From: Aspergillus flavus
Taxonomy: Eukaryota; Ascomycota; Eurotiomycetes; Eurotiales; Aspergillaceae
NCBI RefSeq assembly: GCF_009017415.1
Contig: NC_092406.1
Coordinates: 3,596,001 to 3,660,000 of the forward strand
DNA length: 64,000 nucleotides
Direction of reading: 5' to 3'
The notes beneath the pieces were generated by a model. It was not told the DNA's origin. It saw only the letters and a program-made list of their open reading frames with translations, and did not search any database. Below, piece after piece: positions 11,692 through 21,899 of this stretch. Numbering within the stretch: position 1 is the first letter of the stretch; the number at the start of each line of letters is the position of its first letter. The translations under genes and the position numbers were made by a program.

Positions 11692-12924
11692 TATAATCGA
11701 GTATTGTCAGAGCTGGGAAAATGTTCGTATTATAAGTCACGTTGCCTGAAGGGCCAGTCACATGCTTTGTCAATACTTATCACTCGTGATACTTCGACCC
11801 ATCCATTATATTTATACGTGGTCTTGTTCGGAAGAACGGCACAACTCCGTGACTCAATTTCTGCCTGGTGCTCACCTCGGCATTGTGCGAATGTGACCGA
11901 GCGGTGGTCGAATAATATACCATTTCGACGCTATCACCATTCGGCTATTTTCTATCTCCGCCGAGCACGGTCTCCGAATTCTACTGCTTGTCTGTAGGTA
12001 CATCGAGCAGGAAACAACTAATGAATACTTTGTCTCGTTCACCAAACACAGTGTACTGTGCTAAAAGATATGCCGCTGGCTTATCAATATGCGCACAGAA
12101 TAAACAATTTCCAAGTCGTCTCGCTGGAATCACGCAGTATCTTGTCGCATGACTAGCGGGGAAATCATCTTGCGTCCAATGGGCGAAAGACTCCGTATAG
12201 AGAAGAAAGATCGCGGAGTATCTTCGTTCCGCTCGTCATGTATCAAGCCGACTATTTCCTGTGAGGATGATGATGGATTCAACGGTGAAACACACCTGAT
12301 CCTCAATGACAACGCCACGTGTAATGCGGTCAACATAATTTATAATTGCTGCAAAAGACAGCTATAAAATGCAGGTACATATATGACCGAGATAGCAAAC
12401 ATCCTTCTGGCAGGAACCGGGGTGAAACATATCCGGTTACCCAGGAGAAGTAATGCTTCAACAATTGTACAACAGAAGACGCCCCTTTTCTTGAAGACAA
12501 TATACTTTGGATCAGCCCAATTCTGTGCTGTGGTGCTTCTCTTCGGCGCCACATAAAACACATAGAGCAGACAAAGTAAGCAAAACCATCATCTGCCGGG
12601 GCTCTACATACCTTGTCAAACGGTAATGCTGAGAAGAGCCCGCATCCTATGGGTGGCTCAGCTGTCCATGGTTGATTCATAAAAAGAATTCTAAGACATT
12701 CTTCCCAATGCTTAGCATGATCCCATATGTCCGCCCTTGGTTTCCGAGATCTTACCTGTTCGCCCTGATAGACACCGATTGCCTTTCAATCAGTTGTCCT
12801 GGCTTAACAGAGTCGTATACCGGCAGTGCTCACATGGGAAGCTCGGAGTGATACATTTAGTTAGCTGTCACCAATCCTTCGTCCCGAGATACTAAAGATT
12901 GACATAATTTCTGTCTGACTCGCC
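11692..12924. other. Divergent promoter region, CoA-transferase / CYP505
   Basis: 1233 bp between two divergent starts. The piece nearest the CoA-transferase has an AT-rich TATATTTATA-like stretch around 11805. A 116-codon minus-strand frame at 12330-12680 has no motif and is probably chance. Confidence 0.5.
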
Positions 12925-15900
12925 ATGGAAGAGACGAACCTCATTCCAATTCCAGAGCCCCGAGGCCTTCCTCTGTTGGGAAACATTCTGGATGTTGATT
13001 CAGAGGCACCGGAGAAAAGCTTTCAGCGGCTGGCGGAAACATATGGTATATCCCAACAAGCACGCATTCTACTGCTTTGGTTGCCGTAGCTCTGTTCAGT
13101 CCCATTATATCAAGCATATCTTTCGGCACCGCTAATTATACGCATTATAAGGTCCAATCTTTCGGCTGAACCTCGCCGGAGCCTCAAGAGTGTTCATAAG
13201 CACTTACGAACTCGTCGACGAAATTTGCGATGAGGAACGATTCACCAAGGTTGTGACCGCTGGATTGAGAGAGATTCGAAACGGCGTTCAAGATGGTCTG
13301 TTTACTGCAGATTATCCTGGAGAGGATAACTGGGCAATTGCACATCGCGTCCTGGTTCCTGCTTTTGGACCGTTGATGATTCGAGCTATGTATGAAGGTG
13401 TGTTTTTCCACTGTGCCAAACACTACCTGATAATCGGAAGCTTGACGACATATAGACATGTACGACATTGCAAGCCAGCTTGCTCTGAAATGGGCACGGC
13501 AGGGGTCTTCTGCGACCATAATGGCCAATGATGACTTCACTCGCTTAACGCTGGACACTATCGCGCTCTGTTCCATGGGAACTAGGTTCAATTCTTTTTA
13601 CAGTGAAGATTTGCATCCTTTTATCAAGGCAGTGGCTACGTTGCTACAGGGATCCTCAGATAGGACTTTCCGTTCGACACTTCTTAACAACCTGCCTACG
13701 AGGGAAAATAAAAAATACTGGAGTGATATCAGTCTTCTGCGAACGTTGTCTCAGGAACTAGTCGATGCACGGAGAAATAATCCAATAGACAAGAAGGACC
13801 TTCTTAATGCCCTTATCCTTGGTCAAGACCTCCAGACTGGCCAGCATCTCAGCGACGACTCAATCATCAACAATATGATAACATTCCTTGTCGCAGGTAA
13901 GGGGGTGTGTGTGGGTTTGTTACCCTAATTACTGACCTTTCGCATAGGACATGAGACGACATCTGCCACACTGACATTCCTTTTCTACTATTTGCTTAAG
14001 AACCCGCATGCATACCAGAGAGCACAGGAAGAAGTCGACACGGTAGTCGGTCAACGAAAGATTATAGTGGAGGATTTGTCAAAATTGCCCTACATTGCAG
14101 CCTCACTGAGAGAGACACTGCGGCTTCAGGCTCCAGTTCCTTTAATCGCTTTTCATCCCCACCCTACTAAAAACCATGAAGATCCAGTAACTTTAGGGAA
14201 GGGCAAGTATGCTTTAAACAACGATGAGCCTGTGGTTCTTATCATGGGAAAGGTACATCGGGATCCGAAGGTCTTTGGTGATGATGCAGAGGAGTTCAAG
14301 CCAGAGAGAATGCTGGATAAAAACTTTGAAGACCTCCCTAAGAATGCGTGGAAGCCGTTTGGAAACGGTATGAGAGGATGCATCGGCCGCCCATTTGCTT
14401 GGCAAGAGATGTTGCTTGTGGTGGCCATGTTGCTGCAAAATCTCAATTTTGAGATGGAGAATCCCAGCTATGATCTTCGAATCAAGCAGTCACTATCAAT
14501 CAAGCCTGACGGCTTCCAAATGAAGGCAACGCTTCGAAGAGGTCTAGATGCAGCCAAGCTAGCGAGCGTCTTGAACAGCGGTGGCGATCTTTTGTCTCGT
14601 GCTCCTCAGATACTCAATGGGGAGTATAAACCTAACACAGATTTACGTTTTCATTTGAGGCCTATGCATATATTCTTTGGTAGTAATACTGGTACCTGTG
14701 AAGCTCTGGCTCGAAGGCTAGCTAAGGACTCTATGGGATACGGTTTTGCAACCAGGGTCGAAAGTCTGAACTCAGCCATGGAGAACATTCCCAGAGACAA
14801 CCCTGTCATCTTCATTACCGCAACGTACGAGGGGCAGCCTCCTGATAACGCTGCCCATTTCTTCGAATGGCTGAACGGGCTAAAGAAAGCTGAGCTGGAT
14901 GGAGTTAATTATTCTGTATTCGGATGTGGCCATCGTGAGCTATCCTTCTCCGCTTGATAGTTGTCATGCAGTTGCTCTTGACTGTGTATTTGCTAATGAG
15001 CCGGGACTATCAGATGACTGGTCAGCCACGTTTCTACGTATTCCCAAAGCTACCAATGATCTTATAGAGAAGCACGGCGGAACCCGCTTATGTGACATGG
15101 GTATGGCTGATGCAGCCAATTCAGACATGTTCTCTGATTTCGATACCTGGAGCGAGCTCATTCTCTGGCCGGCCATCAATTTGAAGTTTGGCCGTGCATC
15201 ATCCGAGGGAGACGTACAATCCAAGTCTGCCTTACATGTTGACGTTAGTTCGAGCATGCGAGCTTCCACATTGGGCCTTCAGTTGCAGGAAGGATACGTG
15301 CTCGAAAACAAACTACTCACAACACCCGACGTGCCCGCCAAGAGAATGCTACGATTCAAACTACCACCAGATACAACCTACCAATGTGGAGATTATCTCA
15401 TCGTACTACCTGTAAACCCAGCTCATGTTGTCTGCCGCGCAATCCGTCGTTTTAACATATCGTGGGACTCTATGCTTACAGTCAGGAAGCCGTCGCATGC
15501 TTCAGATGGCATCACGAACATGCCCCTAGAGACACCCATCTCCGCCTTCGAGCTCTTTTCAACATACGTGGAGCTATCCCAACCAGCATCCAAACGAGAC
15601 CTAATCACCATCGCAGACGCAGCTACCACAGATACAGACGCTCAAGCAGAACTACAGTCACTCGCCTCCAGCCCTAACCGCTTCACTGAAGAAGTCATCA
15701 ACAACCGCCTAAGCCCCCTCGACATTCTCATACGCCATCCTTCCATCAACCTACCACTGAGCACTTTCCTCGAAATGCTACCCCCCTTGCGAGTGCGCCA
15801 ATACTCAATCTCATCATCCCCACTAGCCAGCCAATCCGACTGCACTATCACATTCTCAGTGCTAAACTCACCCCACCTATCAACAGAAAACAAACGATTC

Positions 15901-16533
15901 GTAGGAGTCGCATCCACATACCTCTCCGAACTTCAAGCGGGAGACCGCGTTCAAATTTCCATCCGCGCCTCGAACAACAAAGGCTTCAAACCCCCCTTGA
16001 AAGAGGAAACACCGATGATAATGGCATGCGCAGGAAGCGGTCTAGCCCCTTTCCGCGGTTTCATCATGGATCGCGCGGAAAGGAACCGCGGACGACGCAC
16101 CGAACTACTTTCCGACGATGACCATCCCGAGATAGGTAAACCAGCAAGAGCTATATTATACATCGGCTGCCGCACAAAGGGCAAAGATGATATTCATGCG
16201 AGTGAGCTAGACGAATGGACTCGCCAGGGTGCTGTTGATGTCCGATGGGCGTATAGTCGGCCGACTGATAGATCGCAGAGACGTCATGTTCAGGATTTGC
16301 TGTTTGAGGATCGTAACGAGTTACTTGAGTTGATTGACCAGGGAGCACGCATCTATGTGTGTGGCGGAATGAGTGTCGGGCAGGGTATCCGCCAGGTATT
16401 CAAAGATATGTTCATTGAGAGATGTCGCGAGGTGCTGGAGAATGGCTCCGATGGGGACGAGGACGTGGCTGCTGAGGAGTATTTGGATAGTTTGAAGACT
16501 GAGGAGAGGTATGCGACGGACGTGTTTACGTAG
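12925..16533 (+). CDS. Self-sufficient cytochrome P450-reductase fusion, CYP505 family
   Basis: Five exons: 12925-13045, 13152-13397, 13456-13896, 13948-14934 and 15014-16533; 1104 aa. The P450 domain has PRGLPLLGNI near the N-terminus, the I-helix AGHETTS (about 269-275), ETLRL (K-helix) and the haem loop FGNGMRGCIGRP with C414. A linker leads to the FMN domain (FFGSNTGTCEALA, about 512-524) and then FAD/NADPH reductase motifs (RQYSISSS about 860; ACAGSGLAPFRG about 940). CYP505 enzymes (P450foxy, like bacterial BM3) hydroxylate fatty acids near the omega end using NADPH, without a separate reductase. The apparent break at 14934-15013 is a 79-nt intron: joining gives GCGHHDW, the family sequence. 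The gene looks intact. There is no membrane anchor. Confidence 0.93.
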
Positions 16534-17019
16534 GTTGTTATGTCCCAGATAGTAATCTTGGTGTCTAGAGCACGGCCAAATTGATATAGCATTGATGTTG
16601 GGTTTTTTTAGTTGGACTTAAGGGAAGTTGTTTCTGGGTATTGAATGCAAAGTTTAAGCTTAGGTTTTCTGCACATATTGCTATTCCTCTACGCGCTGTA
16701 TTTATTGAACGCTTCTGGTAGAATAGTAGCTTACAAGTGCATCAAATGCACCTCTACGCAGTAGAGTACATCAACGAATAGCCCATACAACAGATATACC
16801 CTACAGTTCACAAACAAGAAACACACAATCCACCATACACATCTTCATTGCAACCCCTACATACAAGACACACATCTACCAGCCCCTATCACAAACCACC
16901 ACCTCATTCCACATTCCACAATCCCATTCACACCCAACTCAGCCCCAAAACCCAAGTTCAACCCTTACCTCTAACACTCACTCAGAGAGAGAAAGAGAGC
17001 GAAGAGAGAGATCAATCAC
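16534..17019. other. Convergent 3' flanks, CYP505 / repeat protein
   Basis: Non-coding. The plus strand is CA-rich from about 16830 and turns into a purine-rich GAGA tract at 16981-17012 just outside the stop codon of the minus-strand gene. Confidence 0.5.
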
Positions 17020-17883
17020 CTAAGCAAAGAAAGGAAACGCCCCACCACTAGGCGCAGGGAAAGACCCAGACGGAGTGGGACGAGGACCTTCGCCACCAGA
17101 AGGCTGAGGGAAACCGGAAGGCAAGGTTCCAGTAGGCTTAGGGCCGTGACCCTCGCCATGGTGACCCTTACCGCCATGGTGACCCTTACCGCCGTGGTGG
17201 CCCTCGCCGTGATGGCCCTCACCGTGGTGACCACCGGGGAAACCGCTGGGAGTAGCGCCAGAAGGAACCGGACCGCTGGGGGTAGGGAAGCCGGATGGAG
17301 CGGGGAAGGATGAGTCGTCGCCTTCACCCTCGTTGTCGTTGCCCTCGTCGGTGCCCTGGGCTTGTCGCTTTTCGAAGCCGCCGAAGGGCCAGCCTCCGAA
17401 GGGCCAGCCGCTGGATGGCGATCCCGAGGGAATTGGGAAGCCGGAGGGAATGGGGAAGCCGGATGGGATACCCGATGGAAAGCCGGTAGGAAAGCCGGTA
17501 GGAAACCCGGAGGGGATTGGGAAGCCCGATGGAATGCCGGTGGGGAAGCCGGAGGGGACGGGGAAGGGGAAGCCTTCACCTTCGTACCGCTTGTCGAATG
17601 ACTGGTCAGGGAATCCTGCTCCGCCGGAGGGAGCGGGGAAATCAGGCTGCCCGCTGGGAACAGGGAAGCCAGCACCGCCGGAGGGAGTGGGAAAGCCGGA
17701 TGGGAATGTACCGCTAGGGCCAGGGAAGGGGAAACTACCCTCGCCGCCCTCCTGGGGCTGGCCCTCAGACGGAGTGCCGAATGGGAAGTTAGGGAGAGAC
17801 TGGCCGTCGCCGCTCTCGATGTGCTTGGGCAAGGCAAGGGCACAGCCCACAAGGCCAAGAGCAGCAGCGTTGGAGAACTTCAT
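17020..17883 (-). CDS. Secreted PSGFP-repeat, His-rich protein with two Kex2-type sites
   Basis: Single exon, 287 aa. Signal peptide MKFSNAAALGLVGCALA (1-17). The rest is low-complexity: irregular repeats of PSGFP, PSGFPT and IPSGFP, then at 218-246 a GHHGEGHHGGKGHH region that could bind metal. Dibasic sites FDKR (ends 99) and FEKR (ends 173) are typical for the Golgi protease Kex2 and would release a middle fragment of 74 residues made almost only of P, S, G, F, T and I. No cysteine follows the signal peptide. A TTTATAAA box lies about 147 nt upstream of the ATG. The composition suggests a wall, surface or matrix protein. The function is unknown, and I place it in no named family. A long open frame on the other strand is a by-product of codon bias and repeats. 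Confidence 0.85.
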   Translation of the reverse strand: MKFSNAAALGLVGCALALPKHIESGDGQSLPNFPFGTPSEGQPQEGGEGSFPFPGPSGTFPSGFPTPSGGAGFPVPSGQPDFPAPSGGAGFPDQSFDKRYEGEGFPFPVPSGFPTGIPSGFPIPSGFPTGFPTGFPSGIPSGFPIPSGFPIPSGSPSSGWPFGGWPFGGFEKRQAQGTDEGNDNEGEGDDSSFPAPSGFPTPSGPVPSGATPSGFPGGHHGEGHHGEGHHGGKGHHGGKGHHGEGHGPKPTGTLPSGFPQPSGGEGPRPTPSGSFPAPSGGAFPFFA

Positions 17884-18029
17884 TTTGGATAGTTGTTAAA
17901 GAATGAAAGTAATTAAAGTATAAGATAGGTTTTCAAAGGAGTGCTTTTAAGGAATGCCAGATTCACTTAACGAAAGCTGATGAGGTTGGTCATGAAGAAA
18001 GATCGAAATCCATGGGAGAGTTGAAGGTC

Positions 18030-18037
18030 TTTATAAA
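18030..18037 (-). promoter_or_regulatory. Probable TATA box of the secreted repeat-protein gene
   Basis: TTTATAAA (palindromic) stands 147 nt upstream of the minus-strand ATG at 17883, a normal distance for a fungal TATA element with a leader of about 100 nt. Confidence 0.5.
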
Positions 18038-19729
18038 CTCGATAATCGGGGGGCATCAGAATGCCGAGAGCTTGAAAAAACTGATGAAGAGCGGTTAGCC
18101 AGGAGCACCTCATCAAAGGTGGAGGTCGATCACAAGCTTGGACTACACGGGTTCGCTTTCAGGCACGCCAAACCTAATATTGAGAGGTGGAACATCATGG
18201 AACCATATCAGAATCAGGTTGAGTCCTGTGTATCATTCCCCGAATGGGATTTCTTCTCCATGGCCTGGGGCACGTTCGGATAAAATTGCCTGTAGCCCTA
18301 AGAGTGTAGTCAGGCCGCAATGGCCGCCTTGTTTTTATGAGTGCCAGTTTTCCAGTCGATGTTGGAATAAGATCCAAGAATACTCCCACAGGGTCCAGCT
18401 TGAGTATACCCTGCGTATACCCTGAGTGTACCCTGAAAAGAAGGGTCTGAGATACGGGGGCAATGATGAAATCGCACACCATCCTGCCCAAATCGACATC
18501 TAATTCTCCAGCTCATGACGTGATCTTTGGAGCCATCCGGAAGCATGAGAGCCACGCCTTTGCACTGGGCCAGCCAACCCTAACCTACAGCGTTTCCTCT
18601 CATGGAATTCGAGACGGAGATCGTTGTGTCCATGAAGAATAGACCCACCAAGCGACAATTGACAACCAATCACATTGACAAACCAATGGACTGCAGCTTA
18701 GATCGACATTATAATCCACCGCAAGGTTTAACGGGCCATCGAATTATCCCTATTGGTGCAACCGACCAAAACTTAAGACGACCTCTGTTTGAGCCCCTGG
18801 AAAGGGGTGTGGGACAGCACAAGCGCCAGCATATCCGAAATCATCTTGGTCGCGTCCACGTCAGACCATGTGGTGCGAAGTCGGCACTGGAGAGTTTCTT
18901 GGCGCTAGTAACCGAAGTTAATCCCAACTAAGAGTACGTAGTCCCGACGATCAACGGCTCCATCCTGAAGCAGCCACTGGACTAATGTGGCTGATGGCCC
19001 GACAGTAGGTGCTGGCTAAATCCTGTCCAGAGTGTCGAAGAAAACCGACATAGCGGTTATGAAACGGGCTGTTCTGGCCTAGAAACGGTCGGGACTGGAT
19101 CCTGCGACCGTTATTGGAGGGAGAAGGCGCGTATGGAGTCGGGAATTCCGAGTGATGGAAATAAGATGGCGTTGGGAGTCAGAAGTAGATTGAATGGAAT
19201 TGGATTGACGACGCACAGGAAATGCGGAAAAATCACGCACGGACGGCTGCCTGAGCCTTGAGGCCGGAGCCGTCCCTCCAATAGCCCTGACTCAGTCCCC
19301 TGGTATAATATGTCGCTTCTAATGCCGGTACCGAGCTTAGTGACCTTGATTCGGCACATATAGCCTATAGTCTTGTGGATCTTCTGGATAACCGGTTCAT
19401 TACCTATGAACTCTGTTCTAGCAAGGTTGTGCTACCCTGGAACCTCCCTTAAACCCCCAAGTATTGCCTCATTGCTACCGAAAATTACACCCTCTGCTCC
19501 ATAGTGTGTTTCTAAATCTTCACTAAATAAACGTGATATAGTAGCAAACCATTTTAAGAGGTATGCGGCACAAAATGTCTCAAAAGCGCCATCACATCCA
19601 TACAATTGAGTATAAAGGCACAGTCGTCGTCAGCTATATGTCTCCACTATTAGCTCAACAATGAAACAATCGAATTGAATTGACTTCCCGCCACCCTTTA
19701 GGCAAAGTGTCCATAATCAAATGAACGCT

Positions 19730-19756
19730 AAGTTAGCATTAATTTTATGCTAACTT
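19730..19756. repeat. Perfect 10-bp hairpin
   Basis: AAGTTAGCAT (19730-19739) and its exact reverse complement ATGCTAACTT (19747-19756) are separated by seven AT-rich bases. It sits in gene-free DNA. It may be a chance hairpin or the remains of a small inverted-repeat element. Confidence 0.45.
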
Positions 19757-20498
19757 CTTATCAGATCCGCTCAAGCCTCCGCTAAGCCTCTGGAATCTCA
19801 TTCCAAATTGCCAGTGCCAACAAGCAAGGCAATGGGTTAGCCTAATTTCTGGACTTGAGGTCTGGACTATTGGATCCGAGGTTGACGGACCGATGCTGAA
19901 GTAATGGCTGTTTCGGATTTATTGCAGAGAAGAGTAAGGATCGTCGAAGAGAGATGATCGGATAGGTGGAAAGCTGAGGTCTAAGGGCGTTTGGCATGGA
20001 TTTAGATTTATGCACGGAGGAACAGGTACTCTCCCTCTGTCATATCGCTAATTTTGTCTGACACGCCGGTCCTCTGTGACGGCAGTTGGCGTGCTTGCCA
20101 GCTGGTGTGGAGTCGAATCCCGAATAAGCATATACAAGGTACGGGGTAGAGTTTTCATGTCACAAAAGTAGGGGCTACTATCGGGACATTGAATCAACCA
20201 TCTTTTCAGGGAGTACAGTATTTTCGCTCTTCTAGGGGCGATGTGAGTTACATGAGTGAATCTCGTCGTTTTCTCCGAAAGTAGTATGGCTCCGAGTGAG
20301 AAAGTCAGGTAACTAAGGCCAAAGACTGGCCTCAAGACTAGCCCGCTAGTGTAACTTAGAATTGTAGATCAATAGACCCGTTAGGGCATTGGTCTGGTAT
20401 CATCTTCATCACAGACTTCAAAGCAGTATCTGCTTCTGCAAAATGCCACTACCAAGCCACAAATCTTTGTAAGGTAGTGGCACACTTGCTTTGATGGA

Positions 20499-20514
20499 AC
20501 TCCGTACTCCGTAC
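20499..20514. repeat. Tandem TACTCCG-type repeat
   Basis: ACTCCGTACTCCGTAC, two copies of the 7-mer also seen at 6901-6915. No gene overlaps it. Confidence 0.45.
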
Positions 20515-21295
20515 TGTGAAGCAATAAAAATAGAATCGCTACCACACCTAGCTGCTACACCATTGTGTTAGTATAGGGTTCAACTAGTCACTTTCCTCCG
20601 CTGCACTGTAAAAGCCCGGGCCAGCAATTCCACCCGAAGAGCATCAGAATCTGAGATAGATTGACGATTACGCGGCTTAGGAAACACCGCAGACACTGGA
20701 TTGTTTTAAGTAATCTACCTTTCTTCACAGGACTCACCGTGTCACTTACTGAGAGGTCTGTATCACACACGGAGATTACCACGGGAAACTCGCGAATGGA
20801 ACGCCATTGCCAGCTGCCGCCTTAGGGACGTTTGTCTTTGGACTGCGTTCATTGGAGCGAATTAAGATTGACGCTTCTAGTGAAGGCACTTGGGCCGAGA
20901 ATTCATGATATTAGATCCGTAGGACATTATTCTGTATTTACCCATCCCCAGGTGTGCTGCTATGGGGGCAAATCACCCTTCTGTGTGATGGAAATCCGTT
21001 TTCTTAAGTGAAGGTAGAAGTCAACTCTGGCGTCAATATACATTGTAATGTCGACCTCGCCGTAGACACCCCTCGAAAAGCCTACAATCGAAAAGGTATA
21101 ACGGCAAACATCCTGGATAGGTCTTTTAAGGATCTACCATGCAGCATGTTCAGTCCTATGTTAGCTTTTAGCAAATATACTAGGGAGTATAGCCATTGTG
21201 ATAGCTGAGTTCATTGGATTTTCCCGGTATATTGGCGATAAAGTCGTACGTTTTGCTTTATAAAGCGTTTTATCAAGCTTCTTTCCAATGACTTA

Positions 21296-21384
21296 TCCTC
21301 GATGGTCTAACGGTCATGATTTCCGCTTGTCATCTCATACGAGAACAAGCGCGGGAGACCTGGGTTCGACTCCCAGTCGGGGAG
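21296..21384 (+). tRNA. tRNA-Asp(GUC) with 15-nt intron
   Basis: The acceptor stem TCCTCGA pairs with TCGGGGA, leaving discriminator G at 21384. A-box-like GGTCTAACGG and B-box GGTTCGACTCC are present. The anticodon stem TCCGC/GCGGG encloses TTGTCA, then a 15-nt insert, then A, so the anticodon is GTC and the intron follows position 37 as usual for nuclear tRNAs. Mature length is 74 nt. Seven T residues follow directly. Confidence 0.88.
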
Positions 21385-21385
21385 A

Positions 21386-21392
21386 TTTTTTT
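21386..21392 (+). terminator. RNA polymerase III terminator
   Basis: T7 run one base after the tRNA-Asp discriminator. Confidence 0.85.
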
Positions 21393-21899
21393 ACCTCCAG
21401 ATTTTTAATGTATCTCAAATATATGTTCCTTTTTGTTGCCAGTAACAGTCTCTCTAGTGCTTCGCTATTAGGGCTGCGTTATTTGAGTTGTCGTCGTAAC
21501 TACCTTATATATAGTTTGTGGTCTGGTCGTGAGGCATATATATATTCAGGTGACACGGTAAAGCCCTTTGTCGTAAAAACAACAAAAACAGAAAGGATTG
21601 GTATGCAGATTATATATAAGTTGACAATAGCTTTAGTATGGAAAGCAACCCAAAGAACCTCCTATCACATACAGCAAAGGAGAAAGTTTTCGACCAGGAT
21701 ACCACTAAACTCATCGATGGACGCCTTATACCCCGGGGAGGCCTCCACACTGTTGAGGCTATGGGAAATATCAGAGGATTGAAACTAGTTTATACTACGC
21801 AAATCGTCGAAGTTATGGCGTATCATCATTCTATTTATCGAGGTATCTAACCTTTTAGGCTAATAAAACTTTTATACGTGCAGAGTGAGAATCACATTT
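21393..21899. other. Intergenic between tRNA-Asp and trpB
   Basis: About 500 bp. AT-rich, and short open frames show no motif. No gene seen. Confidence 0.5.

Larger units (their letters stand above)
17884..21295. other. Gene-poor 3.4-kb stretch
   Basis: No gene can be supported between the repeat-protein promoter and tRNA-Asp. The longest plus-strand frame (18602-18931, 109 codons) has no motif. It contains a perfect 10-bp hairpin at 19730 and a TACTCCGT-type repeat at 20499. Confidence 0.45.

Noticed and set aside
12330..12680. 116-codon minus-strand frame upstream of CYP505
   Set aside because: No motif, no splice partner, unusual residue mix; likely chance.
17020..17883. Dikaritin/ustiloxin-type RiPP precursor
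   Set aside because: KR sites are present, but the segments between them are not identical core repeats and no UstY/DUF3328, tyrosinase or peptidase gene lies nearby.
17333..17899. 188-codon plus-strand frame opposite the repeat protein
   Set aside because: Antisense of a repetitive GC-rich gene; the repeats (KPDGIPDGKP) are the mirrored codons of PSGFP.
18602..18931. 109-codon plus-strand frame in the 18-21 kb gap
   Set aside because: ATG start, but no motif, signal or intron support.
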